Below are positions 1 through 18,526 of a stretch of DNA of 64,000 bases, piece by piece. Within the stretch, counting starts at the first letter, position 1. Every line of letters begins with the position of its first letter. The notes under the pieces were generated by a model. That model had not been told where the DNA came from and ran no database searches. It saw nothing but the letters and a program-made list of their open reading frames with translations. Source of the stretch: Metridium senile (taxonomy: Eukaryota; Cnidaria; Anthozoa; Actiniaria; Metridiidae); NCBI GenBank assembly GCA_949775045.1, contig OX459097.1:3680685-3744684 (forward strand). The letters are read 5' to 3'. Made by a program: the position numbers and the translations under genes.

Positions 1-1499
1 ACGAAAGGAAAGCGTGTATATTCGATGAAATATGTTCATTTTGTTTATGCCTTGTAAAATGGCCGCCTTGATTATTCAGCTTGTGTGTCGCAAAGAATGC
101 TGGGTGTTAGCGCCTCGTTTTCAAAAACTTCGACGTCCTCAGGCAGAAATCGTTGCATTTTAAGACTCGTGCCGGCCTCAAGGCCTGGGCACGAGTAATA
201 ACCATTATATGAATAGAAGATAATGGTCAATGTCATTCATCGGAAAACATAGCTCTGTGATTTCGAATATTTGATCTTTCCAAGTAGAAACCCGCTTTTA
301 AAAACCATTAAACATCCAGAGAAGCATTTTACATTACAATATGATTATATATACTCAGACGACTTATAACCGGCGACAAAATAATATATATCATTCAAAG
401 AGTTCTCGAGGCTCTACTGTCCGCTCAATTTTTAATTAGAGTCTTATAAGAGAATGACCGAGAGATTGCAGCGATAACAAAATCTTGAAAAGTACGTGTG
501 GTTTTTTTTTCACGCATAGCCATGTATTACATATCAAAATATCCATTAAAAGAATGGTGTTTTCGAATCCATAGCTAATTTTTTGAAAGGGTTTGTTTAA
601 TTTTAAGTTTAGGTCAAATTGAACTTGAAATGATAATAGTGAACGTATATAACGGCTCTATGGCTGACCAAATGTTAACACGTGTTTTCCGATGAATGTT
701 ATCCAAGTAAAGTAGAGAAATATTAACTGTACTACAAGTGACACTTTATCCTTTGTTTATTTGGTTTATGCTGTATAATGAATAACAGTGAATATGATAT
801 GGAATACTAATTATGGAAACTATACTCAAAATTAATGCTTATATCGAGAATTTAAAGAGTAAACTATATGTAGTGTTACGTGATTAATGTTTCTTTCAAG
901 GAAAATGTGAATGACATTGACTGTATTTAAAAAAAGAAACATCATTACCTCTATATTCAATTTCAAGCAAGCTAATGATGGCAATAATGACTGCTAGAAA
1001 TATAGAGGGTATTCCATGGACAAGTGGAGATACGGAGTTTATCTTTGAGTGTTGAGAAATATATATTGCACGAGTGAGCGCAGCGAAGTAGACTGCTTGG
1101 CTCATAGTTTTAAACTATCCTTCTTTCTAACAGCGAAAATAAGCTCTTTTTAAAGAGATTTTTTTTTTTTTTTAGACTTAAAAGTCGTTCGGCTCAGTCG
1201 TTGAGTCAAGCTTTTCTTTTTCCAAAAACGTTACGAAAAGTTGCACATTGTAATCCGTTTTCTATCTTATATTTTTGTTTTCTTGTTTTTCTAAAAAGGT
1301 TAACAGTTGTTCATCGATTACTTCGACAAATCTTTCCATTTTCAACCAAAATGTCCAACTATCTATTAACTCTATCAAAGCTTCGTTGGTTTCATAGAAT
1401 AAAAGGCGTCTTGAAAGCCGTAAAAACGGGAAATAGTTTGGCTTGTGATTGGTCTGAAAACGATATCTTCACATGTGAACATACCAATTTATAAAATAA
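1..1499. other. AT-rich intergenic DNA, no gene seen
   Basis: I find no exon-like open frame with splice sites and no RNA gene here. Around 1020-1090 a short stretch (gagatac...tttatctt...gtgagcgcagcgaag) resembles the inverted-repeat element at 26940-27090, so it is probably a worn fragment of that family. Confidence 0.5.
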
Positions 1500-2190
1500 T
1501 TGGGATAGTACGCGCGCGTTGATTGGTCAAACAACCGTGTTTCATGAGAGCATGAAACACACTCACGCCATTTTCTAGCGCGCGCGCTCATTCAACGGTC
1601 AGTTTATCCGTTGTTTTGATCTTTCGCGCGCGCTTATTGGTCAGTTTCGATGAAATGCAACGTAGGGAGAAATGACATCGTCAGACGAATAAAAGGGCAT
1701 TTTTTTCGTCTTTTCGCGCGATTGTTATTTTATAAAAGAAATGAAACACGTCTGCTGTTTTTTCACTGGCTTATGAAAACCTCGATACGTTTGGGAGAAT
1801 TCTCGAGCAGGTCCAAACACTCGACTTCGTCTCGTGTTTGAACTGATCTGCTCTCGAATTCTCCCAAACGCATCTCGGTTTTCATTAGCGCGTGAAAACA
1901 CAGAAGACGTATTTCATTTCTTAATTAAAAAATGATTGAGTTAGTATGCGCGCGTTGATTGGTCAAACAACCGTGTTTCATGAGAGCATGAAATACACTC
2001 ACGCCATTTTCAAACGTGCGTGCTTATTCAACTGTCAGTTTTTCCGTTGTTTTGGTCTTTCGCGCGCGCTTATTAGTCAGTTACGATTTCGTCTCGTGTT
2101 TGGACTGATCTGCTTTCGAATTGTTCCAAACGCATCTCGGTTTTCATTAGTGCGTGAAAACACAGAAGAAGTATTTCATTTCTTAAATTA
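1500..2190. repeat. Palindromic element plus a partial second copy
   Basis: From 1738 to 1920 two arms face each other: one reads through gtttgggagaattctcgag and the other is its approximate complement. The motif ttgattggtcaaacaaccg followed by catgagagcatgaaa occurs at 1520-1558 and again at 1955-1992, and the right part of the palindrome recurs at 2090-2190. The block is therefore one inverted-repeat element followed by a truncated direct copy. Short open frames here are translations of the repeat. The superfamily is unknown. Confidence 0.6.
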
Positions 2191-2667
2191 CCATTGGTAG
2201 CAGTGTTGATGTGGATTTTACGATTTTGCCATCACCCATTATACCGCTGATTGCTATATCATAAAATTATTTAATTAATTTTTAATTTAATTTTATATAA
2301 ATTCTTTTATGCATATTTTTTAGGTGCCAAAATCATTCAAGAAAGAAATCTTTCCATTTTCATATGCAACGAATTCTGAAACCGAAGCTCTAAGAATCAA
2401 AATAAAGCTGAGATCAAACTTATGGGAGATGCAAAGTGAGAAAAATGATTGTAATGAATTATATACACCACATTGTAAGAACGTTGTCCTGACTTTTGTA
2501 ATTTATTTAGGAATGAATTAATTAAAACAAAAGGAAGAAGAGCACTCAAGCTGAACTCCTTCTTTTGTCATTCCTTTTAAACTAAATTTCTAGTGTTTTT
2601 ATGTGAAAACATTCTTACAAATAAGTGTATACATATTTATTGTTAACCATTACTAAAATTTATTAAG

Positions 2668-2985
2668 CACTTAATGACTGGTCCCGAGGGAAACAGTTAG
2701 TTTTGTTTCCCGAGAATGTCAATGTTTCCCGAGGCTCCGGCCGAGGGAAACATTGACATTCGAGGGAAACATAACTAACTGATTTCTCGAGGGATCAGCC
2801 ATTAAGTGTTTTATTATATACCCTATTCAAACGAAGAAACATTTTCTCTCCATTTTGAATTTTTTTTATTTGCGTGGATTTAATCCCCTCTCACGAGGGA
2901 AATAGATCGATTTATTTCCCTCCGCGTGATGTGCTCTCGACCAATAAGAAAACGAGTTTGAATAGGATATATAATAAATTTAATT
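2668..2985. repeat. Nested inverted-repeat elements (copy A)
   Basis: An imperfect palindrome runs from cacttaatgactggtcccga (2668) to its complement ending attaagtg (2808), with repeated tcccgagggaaac motifs inside. It is followed to 2985 by a second, looser palindrome bounded by ccctattcaaacg and gtttgaatagg. The pair recurs at 12772-13080 in copy B, so it predates the duplication. Confidence 0.7.
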
Positions 2986-3014
2986 AATTAATTAATTAAT
3001 TAATGTTTTTTTAT

Positions 3015-3312
3015 TTTTTTATTTGTCTGTTTGTTAGTTTGTTTGCTTATTTATTCATTTGGTTATTTGTTTGTTTGCTTATTTGCTTGTTTATTTGTTA
3101 GTCTGTTTGTTTGTTCATTTGTTTGTTTGTTTGTTCATTTGTTTGTTTGTTTATTTGTTTGCTTTCTTGCTCATTTGTTTGTCTCTTTGTTTGGTTGCTT
3201 GTTTTTTTTGTTTATTTGTTTGTTTATTTGTTTGTTTGTTTGTTTATTTGTTTGCTTGTTTGCTTGCTTCTTTTTTGGTTCATTTGTTTGTTTGTTTGTT
3301 TTATTGTTTATT
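3015..3312. repeat. Degenerate (TTTG)n tract, copy A
   Basis: About 300 bp of degenerate TTTG/TTTA/CTTG tetranucleotides lie in a pentraxin intron. All three forward frames stay open only because of the tetramer. The predicted Leu/Phe/Cys/Val-rich peptides are artefacts. Confidence 0.9.
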
Positions 3313-3939
3313 AGCCCTTATCATACCATATCATACATACTAACTCATGTATGTTGCGTAGCACTATAGAATCACTCATTACATTAATTCATGTTTAATC
3401 TTACGACACGTTTTAACGTTGGGATACGGTGATTTCACGTTTTGTTACTGTCGCTTTTATCGAGTGTTTACGTTACAATACGTTATATTTGTATTTAGTT
3501 TTTACGTTACATTATTATTATATTCCAGAACCTGTCATTCAGGATTAACCAGAAATAGTACATGGAACACTTGGCTGTAACATGGGATCGTAACAACGCC
3601 GCTGACAAAGGAACAGTTTTCTTCTATCATAATGGGAATGCGATTGACAACAAAAAAGATCTTAGTAAAGACAAGGAATTGGAGTCTGGTGGAGTCATTA
3701 TCGTTGGTCAAAAACAGGGTTCCCTAGATGGTGGTTTTGATAAAGATAAGCTTATGGTTGGCTACATGGCAGGATTGAACATCTGGTCACGTGTGTTTAC
3801 AGGAAATGAAGTTAAAGAGTTACATCAAAAGTGCGAGTCAAGTCAATCTGGTGATGTCGTCAGCTGGACTAATATAATCAATAAAACATTGCATGGGAAT
3901 GTCAAGAAGAGCTGTCCATCAACTTGCTCACCATGATAT

Positions 3940-4350
3940 TCATGGAAGGCCTGCTTCGGGTCCCAAAATCGCCAAAACTTGTCCCAAAACTCCTAAAATC
4001 GTCCTTAAATGCCCCAAATCGCCTAAAATCACATAATTGCTCAAAAGTGCTTCTCCCCCCCCCGCCCGTTATTTTGCTTAAATCATCTAAAGTGTCCTTA
4101 ACGCAGTGTTATTACAATACCCAGAATAGTTTTGAAGGTCTTGATAAATATGTTTCAAAGTAGATATATAGTCAATTTTACTTTCTTCTAAAATACGTAT
4201 ACATGGCGTAAAATCGTCCGAAGCTGCTTCAAATCGCCTAAAATTGACGTATGTTCTCTCCAATTGGCTCGCATCTTTTTCTTAAAACACCATAAGTCGC
4301 CACGCATAAATTGCTTTCAATCATGGCGACTCTAGGAATCAAGGCAGGCC
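3940..4350. repeat. Short-period repeat element after the pentraxin stop (copy A)
   Basis: This consists of repeated ~10-bp motifs of the type cctaaaatcg, with a C-rich run near 4053. Its edges are complementary: ggaaggcctgctt at the left and aaggcaggcctta at the right. The same unit lies just after the stop in copy B (14060-14450), where the run is pure C. It is probably a non-autonomous element that now supplies 3' UTR sequence. Confidence 0.6.
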
Positions 4351-5220
4351 TTATGGACATTATAGAAACATGACAAACAATTATGTTTTACTGACTAACC
4401 TCATATCCATGCTGAAATACAATAGGGTTTTTAGCTATAATTTTTTGTCTTACAAGCCTCAACTCCATGTTCAGTGCAAGACATAAGTTTGTAATCTGTT
4501 CCCTTTATCTGGGGTGTGTTGTATATAGAAGATTTTAAAGTTTACACCAACATATCAATGAGTGGTTAGCTACTGATCATGAATAATTTATTTTGTAGTT
4601 TTTAAGAGAACGTTTTATGACAATATCAGAGCTACAAAGAGCTAAAGAGTGTTCGTAATTGATCTGCATCAGATTCAATGCTAATCATTGTTTATCTAGT
4701 GTGAATATTTTAACAATTAACATGGTTTGATAATTAATAGTAATATATACTCGATAAATGTAGATGTATTGTAGTGTGGATATTTGTATGTGAATATTTA
4801 TTTTGATTGTTTGGCCACATATAATTACATGAAAGCTGTTACACCATATAAGGAGACTCCGTGGCTGATTTTCTTGTGTGAAAAAAAAAAGAACATTTTA
4901 TCAATTAAAAAGTTCATAATCTATGGTTTGATAATAGTAATATGTGATCGATGAATGTAGATGTATTGTAGTATGGATATTTGTATGCGTATATTTATTT
5001 TGAATGTTTGGCCACACAATTCTATGAAACCTGTGACGCCATAGAAGCTAGCCAATCAGAGCGAAGCTTAAGTGAAAATGCACAACTTCTTAGCGTAACC
5101 CCGAGGTGAAAATATTATTAAAAGCTAAAGCTCAAAAATGAATTTGATAAAAACGATTTCTGTACAAAGTATGTTTAATTTGCTAACTCTTTCAATTCTC
5201 ATCGGAAAACACGTGTTTAC
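4351..5220. other. Non-coding, AT-rich; short direct repeats
   Basis: No exon is recognised. Two related stretches (about 4720-4870 and 4920-5040) share gatgtattgtagt, ggatatttgtatg and tttggccaca, so part of the region is itself an old direct duplication. Copy B has the same arrangement at 14800-15120. Confidence 0.5.
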
Positions 5221-5222
5221 AT

Positions 5223-5531
5223 TTGGTCAGCTATAATTTTATGCTTAACGGCGCCAATACAAACAGGCAGCTAACGGGTCTGATGAAGAGACCTATTTGG
5301 CCTATACCTTCTGATGATGTCGGTGTTCGACGAAAGCTCGCAGAGAAATTAACTAAGAAGACTGGAGACACATATGCAGGCACTATTACATGGATAAGAA
5401 CTCGACTATCATTTGAAATAATAAAATCAGTCCACATGTGCGTCGGGGGGACAAGAACCCCATTTTGTAAAGACAGTGACTTTTTAACCGACTTCAATCT
5501 CAACACTAATGTATCTGGGATTTTTCTTTAA
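5223..5531 (+). pseudogene. Reverse-transcriptase C-terminal remnant (copy A)
   Basis: The open frame includes RRKLAEKLTKKTGDTYAG followed by TITWIRTRLSFEIIKSV and a short tail. This matches, motif by motif, the extreme C-terminus of the retrotransposon protein at 55830-57349 ([19 protein letters not shown]..., [17 protein letters not shown]). Only the last ~80 residues are present and no RT core is seen. It is a fossil of the same retroelement family, here inside the duplicated block. Confidence 0.6.
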
Positions 5532-6024
5532 ATTTTAGATTTTATTGTAAATAGGAATCGATCGTGTTTTTTTTCTTTTTATATAGGACATTTTAATAGA
5601 TGTGATCAAGGTAGGGCTAAAACAACTGACGTCACACGCTTAATCCTTCACAATTACTTTCTCATACTTGCTGTCCTTCTAATTGTCGTCCCATATTTAT
5701 ACTAGTCGCATTAATTGTTTTAAGGCTATTTTGTAAGTAGATAGAATACATAGTCGCACTTTGATAATTCAATTTAAATAGAATTGCTTTTATAGTAGTT
5801 GAATTCCCTTCCAGATGTTACCAGCTGAGGTGAGCTTCAGAACAAACACAAGGTCAACCAATCAGAATTACAAAAAAAGCAATAAAATTGACATTGTGAC
5901 AAGTGCTTTAAAACTACTTTTTGAATGTTAAAAAAGCTAATTCAAAACGGATATCAGTCATCAAGTCTGCAATAAAACGCAGAGAAACGATTGAAAAGTT
6001 TTACTGTCGACAAACCTGAAAAAA

Positions 6025-14054
<8,030 letters not shown>

Positions 14055-14059
14055 TATTC

Positions 14060-14450
14060 ATGGAAGGCCTGCTTCGGGTCCCAAAATCGCCAAAACTTGT
14101 CCCAAAACTCCTAAAATCGTCCTAAAATGCCCAAAATCGCCTAAAATCACATAATTGCTCAAAAGTGCTTCTTCCCCCCCCCCCCCCCCCCGTTATTTTG
14201 CTTAAATCATCTAAAGTGTCCTTAACGCATTGTAATTACAATATCCAGAATAGTAGATATATAGTCAATTTTACTTTCTTCTAAAATACATGGCGTAAAA
14301 TCGTCGTAAGCTGCTTAAAATCGCCTAAACTTGACGTATGTTCTCTCCAATTGGCTCGCATGTTTTTCTTACAACACCATAAGTCGCCACGCATAAATTG
14401 CTTTCAATCATGGCGACTCTAGGAATCAAGGCAGGCCTTATGGACATTAT
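14060..14450. repeat. Short-period repeat element after the pentraxin stop (copy B)
   Basis: Counterpart of 3940-4350. It contains a poly-C run at about 14174-14192 that is longer than in copy A, showing slippage since the duplication. Confidence 0.6.
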
Positions 14451-15424
14451 AGAAACATGACAAACAATTATGTTTTACTGACTAACCTCATATCCATGCT
14501 GAAATACAATAGGGTTTTTAGCTATAGTTTTGGTTTTACAAGCGTCGACTCCAGGTTCAGTGCAAGACATAAGTTTGTAATCTGTTCCCTTTAGCTGAGG
14601 TGTGTTGTATATAGAAGATTTTAAAGTTTACACCAACATATCAATGAGTGGTTAGCTACTGATCATAAATAATTTATTTTGTAGTTTTTAAGAGAACGTT
14701 TTATGACAATATCAGAGCTACAAAGAGCTAAAGAGTGTTCGTAACTGATCTGCATCAGATTCAATGCTAATCAATGTTTATCTAGTGTGAATATTTAAAC
14801 AATTAACATGGTTTGATAATTAATAGTAATATATACTCGATAAATGTAGATGTATTGTAGTGTGGATATTTGTATGTGAATATTTATTTCGATTGTTTGG
14901 CCACATATAATTGCATGAAAGCTGTTACACCATATAAGGAGACTCCGTGGCTGATTTTCTAGTGTGAAAAAAAAAAAGAACATTTTATCGATTAAAAAGT
15001 TCATGATCTATGGTTTGATAATAGTAATATGTGGATAAATTAACATGGATTGTAGTATGGATATTTGTATGCGTATATTTATTTTGAAAGTTTGGCCACA
15101 CATTTTTATGAAACCTTTGACACCATAGAAGCTAGCCAATCAGAGCGAAGCTTAAGTGAAAATGCACAAATTCTTAGCGTAACCCCGAGGGGAAAATATT
15201 AGTGTGTTAATGCTAGCCTGAGATAGGGAGCTTTCTATGGTTTTGTAATCCAACGAAAACCTCATGAAATGTGGGAAAACTCAATCAATACTTAAACATA
15301 AAAGAAATGAGGCTGATAGATAACTTTTAAAAGTTTAAAACATAATATTCTGAAAAGCTAAGGCTCAAAAATGAATTTAATTTGCTAACTCTTTCAATTC
15401 TCATCGGAAAACACGTGTTTACAT

Positions 15425-15760
15425 TTGGTCAGCTATAACTTTATGCTTAACGGCGCCAATACAAACAGGCAGCTAATGGGTCTGATGAAGAGGCCTATTT
15501 GGCCTATATCTTCTGATGATTTCGGTGTCCGACGAAAGCTCGCAGAGAAATTAACTAAGAAGACTGGAGACACATATGCAAGCACTATTACATGGATAAG
15601 AACTCGACTATCATTTGAAATAATAAAATCAGTCCACATGTGCGTCGGGGGACAAGAACCCCATTTTATAAAGACAGTGACTCTTTAACCGACTTCAATC
15701 TCAACACTAATGTATCTGGGATTTTTCTTTAAATTTTAGATTTTATTGTAAATAGGAATC
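15425..15760 (+). pseudogene. Reverse-transcriptase C-terminal remnant (copy B)
   Basis: Same remnant as 5223-5531 (KLAEKLTKKTGDTYAS, TWIRTRLSFEIIKSV). One G fewer in the GGGG run near 15648 changes the frame of the last residues relative to copy A. No function is expected. Confidence 0.6.
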
Positions 15761-16222
15761 GTTTTTTTTTTCTTTTGATATAGGACATTTTTATAGATGT
15801 GATCAAGGTAGGGCTAAAACAACTGACGCTTAATCCTTCGCAATTACTTTCTCATACTTGCTGTCCTTCTGATTGTCGTCCCATATTTATACTAGTCGCA
15901 TTAACTGTTTTAAGGCTATTTTGTAAGCAGATAGAATACATAGTCGCACTTTGATGATTCAATTTAAATAGAATTGCTTTTATAGTACAATGTAGTTGAA
16001 TTTCCTTCCAGATGTTACCAGCTGAGTTGACCTTCAGAACAAACACAAGATCAACCAATCAGAATTACAAAAAAAGGCAATCAAATTGACATTGTGACAA
16101 GTGCTTTAAAACTACTTTTTGAATGTTAAAAAAGCTAATTCAAAACGGATATCAGTCATGAAGTCTGTAATAAAACGCAGAGAAACGATTGTAAAGTTTT
16201 ACTGTCGACAAACCTGAAAAAA

Positions 16223-16246
16223 ATGAACAAGCCGAACGAAATTGAC
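16223..16246 (+). pseudogene. Orphan start of a PAN-domain gene (first codons only)
   Basis: The ATG at 16223 and about 7 following codons match the start of the gene at 6025, together with several hundred bases of upstream sequence. Homology then stops at 16244 and no PAN domain follows before 17000. This is the duplication breakpoint. The upstream sequence may still hold a promoter with no gene behind it. Confidence 0.75.
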
Positions 16247-16249
16247 ATT

Positions 16250-16979
16250 GGCCGAATGCCACTTCATTATCATATATTATATTCTAAATTCATATTTTGG
16301 TTGATCACTGCTTCAAAATTATTACAATGATATCAACAAAGATACAAACTTAGTTTCACTACAACGAGGCTACTAAGGAAATGTCCACTGAATTACATAC
16401 AAAAATATCTTAAAATATTTGTAATTTTGATTCAAAATAGCCTCATATGAATTCTATTTATAGCAATAAAACTTTCCAAAAATACATATTAAGATTTCTG
16501 CTCGCTCTTTAATTTCTGATAGTAGTGCTTATTTTTTAAGATTACGTTTCTATTTTAGAAAGTCAATTGGCATTTGGTCTAGTATGTGGAGTTTCTGTGG
16601 ATTTACAAAAGCAGCGTTAAAGTAAACTAAAAATACAATAATTGAAATGTACCACCTGTTCCATCAAGAGTTCACAAAGACATATACAGCCAAGGAGGAC
16701 ACGCACAATACTATAAAATTGAGCATTTCGCTTTGGCTTAACATTGAACATTGAATATTTGTAATAAAAGAATTAGTATTTTATAGTATATCATAATAAG
16801 GATCGACTGCTGGATCATTTTACCACCTCAAGTTAGTTGTAATGTGTTAGAAATATGAAATAGTTGTCAACTACCTGTAGAATGTTTGCATTAGCAATGG
16901 TGGTCATTTTGTACAAAATAACCTTAAACAAGCAACTATCTCATCATAAAGAGATTTAGTGCATACAAAAGAAGGTTCA
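16250..16979. other. No feature seen
   Basis: AT-rich unique-looking sequence between the duplication edge and the toxin-like gene. I see no exon, palindrome or tandem repeat. Confidence 0.5.
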
Positions 16980-17033
16980 AGTTGAACTTAATTGTTACTG
17001 GTTCAACTGGAAAACTTGTTGCGGATAGAAAAG
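16980..17033 (+). other. Possible 5' untranslated exon of the toxin-like gene (donor only)
   Basis: A strong donor (AAAAG then GTAAGC, intron from 17034) follows a non-repetitive stretch. The coding first exon at 18058 has its own acceptor (TTTTATAG) upstream of its ATG, so at least one upstream untranslated exon must exist. This is the nearest good candidate. Its 5' limit is not known. Confidence 0.35.
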
Positions 17034-17039
17034 GTAAGC

Positions 17040-18055
17040 TAATAATTTTGTTCTTTGTCTTTTTGTTCTTGTTTATCCTTTTCCTTTTGCGTGTATTCCA
17101 TGTTTTCTCTCATGTTCAACATAAAACATACAGCTTTTTAATTTTGTTTTTAAACGTCTTAAAAACGTGCCGTTTTTGTTTTGTTTTATACGCACACGTA
17201 TATTTTTTCTTTATCAAGGCTTGGGAAATATTTAGCGTTGCTCGAGTATTTTGATTACATTACTTTTTGTTTTGTCTGCTCTCTTTTCATTACAACATAT
17301 TGGTTTATTTTTTTTTCAAACCATAAACAATAATAATGATTTATTACTTATTAGGCGCAAATTAACATGGGTATATCATCAAATGCGCCTTACACTATTT
17401 AAAAAACTTTTAAAAGAGTACATACAATGTTTACATATACATGTCATATATCAAACAAAAACACAATAAGTAATACAAAAAAAGTCCCTAGAAAACCTTG
17501 TTTCATAATATGATCAAAAATGCTAAAATAAAAATGTCAAAGTCATTCAGCTTAAAATATATAAATATATATAAACAAGTAAGCCAGGATTTTGAATAAT
17601 CTCATGCTTTGTGCTTTCCTTCACGAATTGTTGATTGTTTCAAATCAATTTGTTCGATTCACTTTCTTCCTTACTATTTCTATTTTTTGAGTTTATGATT
17701 TAAATTTGAAGGCTTAATAATATACCGTTATATATGGTTTATTTAATAGAAAGCAAAATCCATTTACATTATGAAGCTCATCAGTACAAACAAATATTAA
17801 GGAATTTTAGTAATTTAGTAAAAAGATCAAATATATTCAAATCACAACAACAGTCTGCCGTGGTCCATTGGTGTAAGCACTTCCTATTAAGTGCGGTGTA
17901 AGTGATGATGATGAGTTGTGGTCAGGGGGTGGGTGCAGTCTTGAAAAAGATGTTTGGTGTTGGTATATGTTGGTTCAACGGTGTTAACGATTATACTCAT
18001 CAACCAAATCATATCTTTAAAATTTCTATATTATCATTATTTTTCCCTCTTTTAT
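17040..18055. other. AT-rich intron-like sequence
   Basis: No coding signal. A short GTGGTCCATTGGTGTAAGC motif near 17867 resembles a tRNA-type box A, but no box B or cloverleaf follows. Confidence 0.4.
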
Positions 18056-18071
18056 AGGCTTTTTGGAAAAT

Positions 18072-18484
18072 ATGAGAGTCTTTAAGCTATTACCAGTGTT
18101 CTTGCTGTTATTGATAGCTTGTGTATCAGCAAGTAGACATCACAATGAAACCTCAAAGGTAAATTTTGTTGTAAATTTACATTTTTATTCTTCCCTGTCG
18201 TCATCATCATCATTATCTTCATCATGATCATGATCATGATCATGAACATGATCATGATCATGATCATGATCATGATCATCATCATCATCATCATTATCAT
18301 CAATCAGCATCAATCATCAATCATCATCATCATCATCATCATTATCATCATCATCATCATACTGATACTGACGTTGCGCCTGAATGGCAGCACGCAATCC
18401 ACTCGCTCCGTAAATAGATTAGTATAGTTGTAAAGCGCCTTGGACAATTTGGATATGAGCGCTATATAAATAAACATTATTATT

Positions 18485-18526
<42 letters not shown>

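Larger units (their letters stand above)
2324..3934 (+). pseudogene. Broken 3' half of a PAN-EGF-pentraxin gene
   Basis: Two exons of a pentraxin (concanavalin-fold) domain are recognisable: 2324-2435 after a TTTTTTAG acceptor, and one beginning after the acceptor near 3528 and ending at the stop at 3932-3934. The pentraxin signature is present in the second (AVTWDRNNAADKG, GGGFD-type loop, LNIWSRVF, CPSTCSP terminus). Compared with the intact copy at 12416-14054, the first exon lacks 13 bases between two ATAAAG repeats, which shifts the frame. The second exon lacks one base after tacatgg, which brings in a stop. No upstream EGF, PAN or first pentraxin exon is found in 1-2323. I judge it dead unless the upstream part lies outside the window and another splice form is used. 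Confidence 0.85.

Noticed and set aside
3031..3369. Leu/Phe/Cys/Val-rich 'membrane proteins' in three frames, also at 13111-13485
   Set aside because: Translations of a degenerate (TTTG)n tract inside an intron.
5231..5506. Minus-strand frame over the RT remnant, and its partner at 15433-15639
   Set aside because: The plus strand carries the recognisable retrotransposon C-terminus; the minus frame has no motif.
17860..17935. tRNA-like motif (gtggtccattggtgtaagc)
   Set aside because: No T-arm and no cloverleaf can be drawn.
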